This document shows, piece after piece, positions 33,942 through 45,173 of a stretch of 64,000 nucleotides of DNA. Numbering within the stretch: position 1 is the stretch's first letter; every line of letters starts with the position of its first letter. This stretch comes from Cohnella nanjingensis (GTDB lineage Bacteria > Bacillota > Bacilli > Paenibacillales > Paenibacillaceae). The translations under genes and the position numbers were made by a program. The stretch is from positions 1-64,000 of the forward strand of contig NZ_JACJVP010000008.1 in NCBI RefSeq assembly GCF_014212125.1, given 5' to 3'. Below the pieces are notes generated by a model. That model was not told the origin of the DNA, did no database searches, and saw only the letters and a program-made list of their open reading frames with translations.

Positions 33942-34485
33942 TATTCGGACCGCGAGACTGCTGGACATTTTGCCGACATCTATCCACAGCGATCCGGCTA
34001 TAGCCGCCGCCGCGACCGCGCTTGATGCAGAGCTGCAGTCGGTGTCCGCGATGAGCGCCGCCCTGAGCATCTACGCACGATCGGCGGAGTGGACGGACGC
34101 GGAAACGGACGAGTTGGCTTGGCAATTTCAGCCGCCCTACTATGACCCGGGGCTGCCGCTCGACCAGCGACGCGCATTGGTGCATAGCGCCATCCCGTTC
34201 CATCGCCGGAAGGGTACGCCGGGAGCCGTCGAGGACCTGGTCGAGCTGCTTTTCGGCGAGGGCAGCGTTGAGGAGTGGTGGGAGTACGACGGGGACCCAC
34301 ATCATTTTCGGGTGTTGACCAACAATGCGGACGTGACGACGACGCGGGCACAAGAGTTTTTCCAAGCGGTCGAAGCAGTCAAGCGGCTATCTGCCGTCTT
34401 GGACAGCGTCACGATTAGCCAGGCAGAGCCGCTGCAGCTCTATATTGGCGGCGCGCTGCACATTGGCGAACGCATAACGATTTAG
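33934..34485 (+). CDS. Phage tail protein I (gpI-like)
   Basis: A 183-residue baseplate protein of the P2 gpI family, with the conserved pattern LPTSIHSDPAIAAAATALDAEL, then a Trp-rich centre (LAWQFQPPYYDPGLPLDQRRALV) and the RRKGTPGAVEDLVELLFG segment. It connects the baseplate with the fibres. GGGGGCC lies before the ATG, which overlaps the J stop. Confidence 0.9.
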   Translation: MTNIRTARLLDILPTSIHSDPAIAAAATALDAELQSVSAMSAALSIYARSAEWTDAETDELAWQFQPPYYDPGLPLDQRRALVHSAIPFHRRKGTPGAVEDLVELLFGEGSVEEWWEYDGDPHHFRVLTNNADVTTTRAQEFFQAVEAVKRLSAVLDSVTISQAEPLQLYIGGALHIGERITI

Positions 34486-34497
34486 GAGGGATAACCA

Positions 34498-36588
34498 TTG
34501 GCAGTATTTAACGGCATGACCTTGACCAATAAAGGGCTTGTTTTGCAGGGCAAGGCCCAAGCTGGTGCGACACTGCATTATACCCGATATGCGGTCGGGG
34601 ACGGTTCGCTGACGGGGCAAGCTATTCCTGCCCTTAACGGTTTGATTTCGCCTAGACTTAGTTTGCCAATAAACAGATTGAGGACACAGCCGCCTAACAA
34701 AGCGATCGTCGGGACCGTGCTGAATAACTCGAGCGTGACTACTGGCTTTTTTATGCGCGAGATTGGTTTGTTTGCAAACGACCCGGATATCGGCGAGATC
34801 CTCTACGCCTACGCAAACGCGGGGGCGACGGCGGATTACATTGCCCCAAGTGGCGGCGCCGATGTAATTGAGAGGACGATCGATAGCGTTGTTGTCGTGG
34901 GCACTGCCTCCAATATTACGGCAACCATTGATGAATCGCTTGTCTTTGCGCGACAAGCAGAACTTGAAGCTCATAAGACGGCCGCGTCGCTGGATCATCC
35001 GGATGAATCGGTTACAACCGCCAAGCTTGCCGCTAAGTCCGTGAATCAAGCCAAGATCGCCGACAAAGCGGTAGGTGCCACGCAGCTTGCAGACGGAGCT
35101 GCGACGGACACGGTTATCGGGAATCGAACTGCGGACCCAAACACGACTGCCGCTTACGGCTTGAGCGGATCGGTTACCGCTTTGTTTTCATGGATATTGA
35201 AGTACTTCAAGGCCATCACCGGAAAATCCAATCCATTCGATACACCGGATATCACGCTGGCTTCGGCCAAGGCGCATGTCGACGCCATCGCTCCGCACAG
35301 CGGACATGCGGTAACCGTACGCAAAATCAATACGTCCGCCGGGCTGCAAGGCGGCGGCGATCTTTCTGCTGACCGCACGCTTTCCATTGCAGATGATGGG
35401 GTTACTGATGCGAAGTTCGGCAACCGCATGATCGACGATACGGTCACTGCGACTGTGGATGCAGACACTCCGACGCGTTTGTGGTCCAAGCTGGCGTTCC
35501 TGATTAAAGCGATCACGGGGAAGGCAAATTGGTTTACGCCCCCGAAGATTACGCTTGAAGCTGCCAGCGCTTCGCTTGATACACTTAGCAGTAAAAAAGA
35601 AGACCGGGCCAATAAAAACCAACCCGGCGGCTACGCCGGTCTTGATGCTCTAGGGCAGCTTCCGTCGTCGGTATTCGGCTCTAACACCAACGCGGCTACG
35701 CTGGGAGGGCGCCCCACGTCCGCATTCGGGCAAAACTTCGATGTTCAAACTGCTGACTTGAATACCCTGGTGCAATCCGGTTTTTACCGCCTGGGTGGCA
35801 ACAATGCCAACGCGCCCGTTGGTGTGCAGTATGGACAACTGTTAGTAATACATGGTAGCGGCGACACAGTAACGCAAATCGTTACTGGCTACAATAGCGA
35901 TAATATTTTTTGGAGAAGTGGCAACCCTCCGGCAGCCGGTGGCGTAGGCAATTGGAACGTGTGGCGTAGGGTATGGCATTCGGGAATCCAAGGCAACGGG
36001 AGCGGCGTTGATGTGGACACGGTGGACGGGTACCATGCTGCAACAGGGTCAACAGCATCAACAGTTGCAGCGCGAGACGCAGCTGGGGGCATAACCGCAT
36101 ATGGTTTCACTTCAACAAGAAACGATGGAGCGGCACCAATTATCGTTAATTCGCAAGGGTGGGTAGGCAACCTTAACGCGGACATGGTGGATGGCCTACA
36201 CGCATCAAATATCGCACGGTACGGTGGAGGCGTTACGAGTACAACTCTTAACAGCCAAAACGCAGACACCGGTATGTATAACATTTCCGATGGATCGACC
36301 ATCGGGCTGACAGCAGACTGGTATCATGTCATACACATGCGACATGTTAGTAATGACGGATACGCGGGGCAGTTGGCGATTAGATACTTTGGAGCCGGAG
36401 AGATGTATTTCAGAAGCGCAAACGGAACAACATGGGGCGCATGGAAGAAGGTAGTGACGGAAGGTGGAAGCAGTGTTTTAGTTGCAGCTCAAGCTGGATA
36501 TAACGCAAGGTATGTCCGCAATACGTTCATGAGTACGGGAGATCCTAGCGGCGGCCAGCCCGGCGACATTTGGATCAAGTACCAGTAA
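34498..36588 (+). CDS. Tail fibre protein (gpH-like) with pyocin-knob-type C-terminus
   Basis: A 696-residue fibre. The N-terminal 150 residues (MAVFNGMTLTNKGL..) are the attachment domain of gpH/tail-collar fibres. The middle (about 165-400) has repeated VTTAKLAAKSVNQAKIADKAV and ITGKSN/ITGKAN units. The C-terminal half has two knob-like modules (around residues 415-505 and 570-670; second ends WGAWKKVV), which bind cell-surface sugars in R-type pyocins. TTG start, GGAGGG upstream. It decides target range. Confidence 0.88.
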   Translation: MAVFNGMTLTNKGLVLQGKAQAGATLHYTRYAVGDGSLTGQAIPALNGLISPRLSLPINRLRTQPPNKAIVGTVLNNSSVTTGFFMREIGLFANDPDIGEILYAYANAGATADYIAPSGGADVIERTIDSVVVVGTASNITATIDESLVFARQAELEAHKTAASLDHPDESVTTAKLAAKSVNQAKIADKAVGATQLADGAATDTVIGNRTADPNTTAAYGLSGSVTALFSWILKYFKAITGKSNPFDTPDITLASAKAHVDAIAPHSGHAVTVRKINTSAGLQGGGDLSADRTLSIADDGVTDAKFGNRMIDDTVTATVDADTPTRLWSKLAFLIKAITGKANWFTPPKITLEAASASLDTLSSKKEDRANKNQPGGYAGLDALGQLPSSVFGSNTNAATLGGRPTSAFGQNFDVQTADLNTLVQSGFYRLGGNNANAPVGVQYGQLLVIHGSGDTVTQIVTGYNSDNIFWRSGNPPAAGGVGNWNVWRRVWHSGIQGNGSGVDVDTVDGYHAATGSTASTVAARDAAGGITAYGFTSTRNDGAAPIIVNSQGWVGNLNADMVDGLHASNIARYGGGVTSTTLNSQNADTGMYNISDGSTIGLTADWYHVIHMRHVSNDGYAGQLAIRYFGAGEMYFRSANGTTWGAWKKVVTEGGSSVLVAAQAGYNARYVRNTFMSTGDPSGGQPGDIWIKYQ

Positions 36589-36600
36589 GGAGAGAACCCA

Positions 36601-37089
36601 ATGAACTGGCAGAATTATTACCCTTACTGGGAAAACGACAACGGCAACAACTCCGATGGGACACCGAAAAACTCTTGGTACAGATATATCGGCAGTTGGC
36701 CGGCTGGAAGCTATCGCTTAACCGCTTCTGCACGCGGCTTCCCAGATCAGACAAATATGAGGGCGTACGTTCAAGTCAATGGTTATCAAGAAGTCGCATC
36801 TATCACGTACGCCTCAAACGGTAATATGGGGCCCTTAACGGTTCCCTTCACCTTGAGTCAGGGTGTAACAGACGTTTACCTTCGCATAGTACGAACTATC
36901 GGATACACCGGCAATGTTGGCATGTATATAGACGCCGATCTAGACACCCTTATTACGGGCTTCGGGTATGTGAACATTGACGGCACGTGGAGGCGTTCGG
37001 TAGGTGAATGGGTGAACATTGACGGAGCATGGCGAAAAGTCGCTGCTAAATGGGCGAACATTGACGGCGTATGGCGAAAGCAAATATAG
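36601..37089 (+). CDS. Fibre-associated protein with three NIDGxWR repeats
   Basis: A 162-residue protein. The first 125 residues look like a beta-sandwich (jelly-roll-like) carbohydrate-binding or adhesion domain. The end holds three repeats: VNIDGTWRR, VNIDGAWRK and ANIDGVWRK, spaced 14-15 residues. It follows the fibre gene by 12 bp with AAGGAGAG upstream, so it is probably an accessory or receptor-binding component. No family name assigned. Confidence 0.65.
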   Translation: MNWQNYYPYWENDNGNNSDGTPKNSWYRYIGSWPAGSYRLTASARGFPDQTNMRAYVQVNGYQEVASITYASNGNMGPLTVPFTLSQGVTDVYLRIVRTIGYTGNVGMYIDADLDTLITGFGYVNIDGTWRRSVGEWVNIDGAWRKVAAKWANIDGVWRKQI

Positions 37090-37107
37090 GAAGGAGGGCA
37101 CCGTAGC

Positions 37108-37884
37108 ATGGAGATTAAGATTTCTAGGTTTGTCCGCGAATATGGGGATTATTACGTTCGTTTTTTCGTCACCTCCAAAGACAAGACATTCGAAACCGAG
37201 GCCATGGTGTCCGGCAGCGAAGCCGCAGGGAAATCGCATGACGAGATCAGCGCTCTAGCGCTAATTAAGGTAAAGCCGAATATCGATTACAACATGAGCC
37301 AGCCGGACGAACTGCCGAGCGAAGACATCGGGGACATGATCGGCAAGGAGGTCAAGGTAGCGCCTGCCGCGCTTCAAAGTATCCGGGTATTGGGTCCGGC
37401 GTCTGTCTTTACAACTGCTGCCGGGCCGGTTTCGTCGAATTTCAATGCGGTTCCGATTGATCAATACGGCAGCATAATAGAATCGAGTGCCGTGGTATGG
37501 AGCTATTCCCCCAGCGAGCCAGGGATCGAGATCGATGCATCGACCGGAAGGCTCACAGCCAATCGGCCGGATCTCGCAGCATCCGTTGTCGTAACGATAT
37601 CGGCCGCGATCGGGGGAGTCGTTGGCACTCTTCAGGTAGCAGTAAATCCACCTACTGGGGAGGATGTGTTAGGGAGAAAGGTCGCCGAGTTGGAGACAGA
37701 GAGCGTACAGACCATGCTGGCCGTTGCCGAAGCGTACGAAACAGCTGTAGTAAACAACACTCAGCGTGAAAAGGAAGGTGTCGATACGATGCTTAGGCTA
37801 ACCGAAGTATATGACCTCTTCCTGCAGCAGCAGGTGGAAATCGAAGCCCTTAAAGCCGAAGTTTCTACCCTTAGGGGGTGTTAG
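37108..37884 (+). CDS. Tail accessory protein with Ig-like (BIG2-type) domain and coiled coil
   Basis: A 258-residue protein. The first 85 residues are charged, the middle (about 85-185; IRVLGPASVFTTAAG..SGRLTANRPDLAASVVVTISAAIGG) matches a bacterial Ig-like fold, and the last 70 form a heptad-like coiled coil. GGAGGG lies 9 bases before the ATG. Ig-like domains on tails often help attach to cell surfaces. The exact role is unknown. Confidence 0.65.
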   Translation: MEIKISRFVREYGDYYVRFFVTSKDKTFETEAMVSGSEAAGKSHDEISALALIKVKPNIDYNMSQPDELPSEDIGDMIGKEVKVAPAALQSIRVLGPASVFTTAAGPVSSNFNAVPIDQYGSIIESSAVVWSYSPSEPGIEIDASTGRLTANRPDLAASVVVTISAAIGGVVGTLQVAVNPPTGEDVLGRKVAELETESVQTMLAVAEAYETAVVNNTQREKEGVDTMLRLTEVYDLFLQQQVEIEALKAEVSTLRGC

Positions 37885-37889
37885 CTAAT

Positions 37890-37997
37890 ATGGCCCAAGT
37901 ATATGCCAACCTGATCCGGCGAGGCATCAAAACTATCGAGGATGTGCCGGTAAACAAGCGTGAAGAAGTGCAAGCCATTCTTAAAGCCGATGTTTAG
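37890..37997 (+). CDS. Small phage protein, CD1375/XkdX-like, 35 aa
   Basis: Thirty-five codons (MAQVYANLIRRGIKTIEDVPVNKREEV..), matching the pattern of the very small proteins found after fibre genes in Firmicute tails (VYA-L-GRKTI-DVP). AGGGGGTG lies 9 bases upstream of the ATG. It is the last recognisable phage gene. Lysis genes, which normally follow, are missing. Confidence 0.75.
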   Translation: MAQVYANLIRRGIKTIEDVPVNKREEVQAILKADV

Positions 37998-38024
37998 GCG
38001 GTTCAAAGGGTGGCCTGTCTATTA

Positions 38025-38306
38025 CAACGCGGGCCGGGATCGAAGGTCGAAGGGATCTACGGAAAAGGCGAGATCGTCGAGCAGTACGGGATATGCAACT
38101 ATGGGTTGAACCCCGAATTCGCTCCCTTGCTGGAGCAAGCCGGCCTTCGGGTGGCCGGAGTGGACACCGAGGGCGCAGCTCGCATCATGGAGCTTGCGGG
38201 GCATCCTTTTTACATCGGGACGCTGTTCCAGCCGGAACGATCCGCCTTTCGGGAGACCGTACATCCGTTAATTCGGGCGTTCTTGCGGAGCGCGATGGAC
38301 GAATAA
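38025..38306 (+). pseudogene. 5'-truncated class I glutamine amidotransferase (CTP-synthase C-terminal type)
   Basis: The reading frame carries only the last about 90 residues of a GATase1 protein related to the amidotransferase half of CTP synthase: EQYGICNYGLNPEFAPLLEQAGLRVAGVD and GHPFYIGTLFQPERS. The N-terminal part with the nucleophilic Cys is absent, and sequence upstream of about 38025 is phage-derived. The remnant therefore marks the right junction of the tail module, where a host gene was interrupted or partly deleted. Confidence 0.7.
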
Positions 38307-38307
38307 G

Positions 38308-38353
38308 AGAAGGGACCGACCCGTCGCTGTTCGCGAGGGGCGGTCCCTTCTAC
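38308..38353. terminator. Bidirectional terminator
   Basis: AGAAGGGACCG and CGGTCCCTTCT form an 11-bp stem with a 22-nt loop between the amidotransferase remnant and the convergent lipoprotein gene. Confidence 0.75.
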
Positions 38354-38378
38354 TTGCCGATCGCTTGCTATCGTGCAA

Positions 38379-39050
38379 CTACTCGTAGGATTCCAGCGTA
38401 TCAACCATTTCGGCGACGGTATCCGCGTATTTGTCGACGCTCTCGGGGGCCGCGGTGTACGTGATGACGTAGGCTTTGCCCGCGTCGAGGACCGTCGCTT
38501 GCTCCCAGTGCAGGCTCAGCTGGCCCTGCTTGCCTGTGTACTCCATGTAGTGTACGCCGTCTTCAGTGGACGTAGCCGACGAGATGAGCTTGTAATCCGT
38601 AATCAATTGCTTGAGTTGCTGTTGGGAAGCCTCTGCGTATTGCTCCAGCGTGACTTCTTGTCCGCCCAGATCCTGCACGACCAAGTTGACATTCTCTTGG
38701 AAGGTGTCTTTGTCGTCTTCGACCGGAGAGAGGAAGGCGGCTACGACGCCCGGGATGCTGTCTTGGACGGTCCAGGTGGTCGGATATTGCATGCGGAGCT
38801 TGTATTCCGCGTTGTCGTAGAGCTTAAAGCCTTCCTTGAGGGCTGCGGTTGAGGCGCTGGCGCTAGGACTCGGGCTTGGGCTCGGGCTGGGACTTGGGCT
38901 CGGACTGGCGCTGGCGGATGCCGAAGCGCTAGGCGAAGGAGACGCGTCGTTTTTCTTATCGTCGGATTTGCCTCCGCAGGCGGCAAGCACGATCGCCAGA
39001 CCCAGCGGGACAGACCATTTCAACCATCTTTTCGTTTGTTTCCACTCCAT
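38379..39050 (-). CDS. Lipoprotein with Ser/Pro repeat linker and PsbP-like (DUF1795-type) domain
   Basis: A 223-residue lipoprotein: signal peptide with lipobox LAAC (Cys near 23), an SPSPSASASA-type low-complexity linker of about 35 residues, then a PsbP/MOG1-like fold domain (LYDNAEYKLRMQYPTTWTVQ through YVITYTAAPESVDKY). Function in Firmicutes is unknown. The start at 39050 follows GGGGGAG; the longer frame lacks one. The Ser-Pro repeat is prone to slippage. Confidence 0.75.
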   Translation of the reverse strand: MEWKQTKRWLKWSVPLGLAIVLAACGGKSDDKKNDASPSPSASASASASPSPSPSPSPSPSPSASASTAALKEGFKLYDNAEYKLRMQYPTTWTVQDSIPGVVAAFLSPVEDDKDTFQENVNLVVQDLGGQEVTLEQYAEASQQQLKQLITDYKLISSATSTEDGVHYMEYTGKQGQLSLHWEQATVLDAGKAYVITYTAAPESVDKYADTVAEMVDTLESYE

Positions 39051-39461
39051 TATTTTCTCCCCCTGTTCGATTCTTGCAATTTCTACTAGGAAAATGCCAA
39101 TTACTCTGACAACATTATACAAAATTCGACCAAATGTAAATACAATTCTCCCTATTTTATAGAAAATTTTAGGTTGTGTTCCCCTTTTGACTGGGAGGAA
39201 AGGCACGGGTCGAAAAACCTCGTCCTGTCGTTTCGAGGTGCTTTTTAGGTATTCCTTACGAATTTTGTTCATTTATTGTATAGGTCGAATTGATAGGATG
39301 GGATGGGAAGCTAGTTGGATGAAAGAAGGTGGGGCGATTTGAGATGCCTTCCTATCCCCTAAGACGCCAAATAGGGCCTGCCCGAATGATAGACAGGTCC
39401 GTTAGGCATGAAGCTGGGGATGGAAAACGGTGATGCCAAGCCGGACTGAACGGGAAGATGG
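39051..39461. other. Intergenic region between lipoprotein and transglutaminase-like genes
   Basis: A/T-rich stretch without a gene. A TATAAT box (minus strand, about 39117-39112) suits a promoter of the lipoprotein gene, but the -35 is weak. A poor hairpin (GGACCTG/CAGGCCC-like, near 39370-39412) may end the upstream transglutaminase transcript. Confidence 0.35.
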
Positions 39462-40256
39462 TTAATAAACCTTCGTTCCCTTATAGTTCGCGGCATCCTT
39501 GAATATCGCCGGCGTCTGGCCCGCTTGGACGCGCGCCGCGTCGTAGGTCGTGTCGACGACAACCCATTGGTCTTGCAAGTAGACTTCATTCCAGGCATGC
39601 AGGATGTCGGGGTGATTCTTCTCCTTGCCGATGACCAGCTTGGTCGGAATGCCGACGCTCCGGGTCATCGCGGCGAAGGTCGACGCGAAGTCGTAGCAGA
39701 TGCCCTTGGAAGCTTTGTAGACCTTGTCCAGATTCGGGATGTAGCCTGGTGCGACCGTCTTGGCCTTGGCTTCGTCGTAGGTGAAGGTCTTCGTCACGAA
39801 GCCATAGACCGCCTTGACCTTCTCCTTGTCCGTCTTCGCGCTCTTCGTTAGCTGCTTGGCTTTCACGACCGCTTTGGTGGTCTCGTCCCACTGAATGATC
39901 GGATTCGACTGCTTGAACACTTCTGTTTCGTCAGCCATCTGCAGGTCGATCTGGTCTTGGGAGACGACTTTATACTTGCTGCCGCTTACCGCTTCGGCGA
40001 TCAGCACGGTATAGCTGCCGTTGCCGAGCTGCAGCGGATATTGGGCGCCTTGGGAGAGCGCGTAGTCGAATGTGGCGTTGTCCTTCGAGATGCGGACGAT
40101 CGCTTTGGCTTGATTCGAGGGCGTGTAATCGACTTTAATGACGCCTTTGTCGAGCAGGCCCTGGTCGATCGTCGTCGAGGCGGCCTCCGTCCGTTCCGTC
40201 GCGAAGGCGAGGGAAATAGCGGCTGCGAAGAGAAGAATTGCGGGTTTTTTGAACAC
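39462..40256 (-). CDS. Secreted transglutaminase-like (cysteine protease fold) protein
   Basis: A 264-residue exported protein: signal peptide (about 1-25, ending TEA), a beta-domain to about 110, then a transglutaminase-like domain with Cys187 (KGICYDFA), His220 (ILHAWNEV) and Asp235 (VVVDTTYD) as catalytic triad. It may cross-link or cleave surface proteins. The start is GTG with AAAGGAGAG 7-8 bases upstream, directly after a c-di-GMP-I riboswitch, so its production should depend on c-di-GMP. Confidence 0.85.
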   Translation of the reverse strand: MFKKPAILLFAAAISLAFATERTEAASTTIDQGLLDKGVIKVDYTPSNQAKAIVRISKDNATFDYALSQGAQYPLQLGNGSYTVLIAEAVSGSKYKVVSQDQIDLQMADETEVFKQSNPIIQWDETTKAVVKAKQLTKSAKTDKEKVKAVYGFVTKTFTYDEAKAKTVAPGYIPNLDKVYKASKGICYDFASTFAAMTRSVGIPTKLVIGKEKNHPDILHAWNEVYLQDQWVVVDTTYDAARVQAGQTPAIFKDAANYKGTKVY

Positions 40257-40270
40257 AAAAAACTCTCCTT

Positions 40271-40358
40271 TCGGTAACTGGCTGCCATCTCAGTACGAGT
40301 ACTAAGGAAGGCCCTGTAGTTTTGCGTCTCTAGCTTTCGCTAGATTTGCCTTTATCGG
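40271..40358 (-). promoter_or_regulatory. Cyclic di-GMP-I riboswitch (GEMM-I) in the transglutaminase leader
   Basis: On the minus strand the conserved elements appear in order: AAAGGCAAA, a CTAG-CGAAAG-CTAG stem closed by a GAAA tetraloop, GACGCAAA, GGGCCT, ATGGCAGCC and GTTACCGA, matching the V. cholerae Vc2 aptamer. The 3' side of the closing helix runs straight into the Shine-Dalgarno AAAGGAGAG, suggesting translational control. No separate terminator lies between aptamer and start. Confidence 0.92.
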
Positions 40359-40425
40359 TGGAAAGCACCGAGGTTCTATTGAATTAACCTAAATTTACTA
40401 TAACTCTGTCGATTTGTACATCCTC

Positions 40426-41103
40426 TTATTTGGAATTGTCGACTATTTTGCCCTTAACGACTAAGCGGTGCGTGGGATTTTTCATCGGATGGCAGGTGAT
40501 CAGCGTAATCTCCCGATCCTTGCCGTTGCTCTCCAACACTTCGACTTGCGTAGGGAGCACGTATTCCTTGGCATCCACGATATAGGTGTAGGTGGCGTTC
40601 TTCGTCTCGACTTGGATGGCGTCTCCCACCTTCACCTCGTCCAGCCGGTTGAAGTTTTTACCATAGGTCCGGTTCCGATGTCCGGCGATCGCATAGTTGC
40701 CGACGGCGCCCAGTTTGCCGGTATGCAGAATGCTGGCCACGGACAGCTTCAGGTGCGCTTGCGTGGCATCCGTGATGATCGGCAGCTTCAGATCGATCTT
40801 GTCGATGAGGAGGATGCCTTCGACGGATTCCTCGTCGATCCCCTTGGCGGCGGCCAGCTGCTGGAGCTCAGGCGCAGACGGATCTCGCTCGGCGGCGATG
40901 TCCTGTACGGGCGGAGCGAGCGAAGGCGCGGCAAGCGGAGATTCGCTCTCCGACGGGACCTCTTCGATCTGCTTCAGGTTCTGCTCCCATTCTTTTAAGA
41001 GGGCTTGCTGCCGGTAACTCTCGTAGCGATCGGCAATCGTGGGATAACAGAAAATGAAGATGCCGACAAGGATACATACATAGGGAAGAACTCTTTTCAA
41101 CAT
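40426..41103 (-). CDS. Sortase (class D-like)
   Basis: A 225-residue transpeptidase with an N-terminal membrane helix (residues 5-24), an extended Glu/Pro/Ala-rich linker to about 85 and the sortase barrel. The catalytic residues are His142 (AGHRNRTYG), Cys204 (LITCHP) and Arg213 (THRLV). It joins LPxTG-type proteins to cell-wall peptide. The ATG at 41103 has GAGGTG 7 bases upstream. It lies divergent from an LPKTG adhesin 180 bp away, its likely substrate. Confidence 0.88.
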   Translation of the reverse strand: MLKRVLPYVCILVGIFIFCYPTIADRYESYRQQALLKEWEQNLKQIEEVPSESESPLAAPSLAPPVQDIAAERDPSAPELQQLAAAKGIDEESVEGILLIDKIDLKLPIITDATQAHLKLSVASILHTGKLGAVGNYAIAGHRNRTYGKNFNRLDEVKVGDAIQVETKNATYTYIVDAKEYVLPTQVEVLESNGKDREITLITCHPMKNPTHRLVVKGKIVDNSK

Positions 41104-41282
41104 GGTCACGCACCTCGCCTTGTGTAGGCTCAAATCGCTGAATTTTTATTGCTAATTCATGGATATTTCAATAGAATGGGTAGTTGGTATTGAGACTTAT
41201 GGGCCGCTTTCGGAGTGGGATATAGTTCCAATATCATAGACGAATTTCATTCAGTTTAAGATGAAAAGAGGGTTTTGAACAG

Positions 41283-44936
<3,654 letters not shown>

Positions 44937-44956
44937 TCGTAAGTTCTAATGCTCTC

Positions 44957-45007
44957 AAGGGCTGCAACGGGTTGCGCATGATGCGACCTGCTGCAGCCCT
45001 TTTTTTG
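44957..45007 (+). terminator. Rho-independent terminator after the adhesin
   Basis: AAGGGCTGCA and TGCAGCCCTT form a 10-bp stem with an additional inner GCGCA/TGCGA-like hairpin, followed by six T. Confidence 0.9.
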
Positions 45008-45173
45008 CACTGAATTCGGGAGCGGTATGAGAGAGGGCTGCTGAATCAACAGGGCAGCTCCGCAGCCGAAGAATCGGCGGGAGCTGCCCGGTCTGTTAAA
45101 GTACCTTTATTCGTCATGCGAATTTTCCGCTACCCGTCCATTCTACGCTCCCAAAGGCCTCGGGGGCCGCCTC

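Larger units (their letters stand above)
22438..37997. mobile_element. P2-type contractile-tail module (tailocin-like element or head-less prophage)
   Basis: The segment holds a switch region (XRE repressor, Xpf/ArpU-like regulator) and a complete P2-type tail set in the order sheath FI, tube FII, chaperone E/E' with -1 frameshift, tape measure T, X, D, V, U, W/gp25, J, I, fibre, accessory genes. No terminase, portal, capsid, protease, integrase, holin or endolysin gene is present. All tail genes are intact and densely packed with ATGA overlaps. This matches R-type tailocins. A prophage that lost its head and lysis genes is the alternative. The boundaries given are gene limits; no attachment-site repeats were found. 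Confidence 0.8.
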
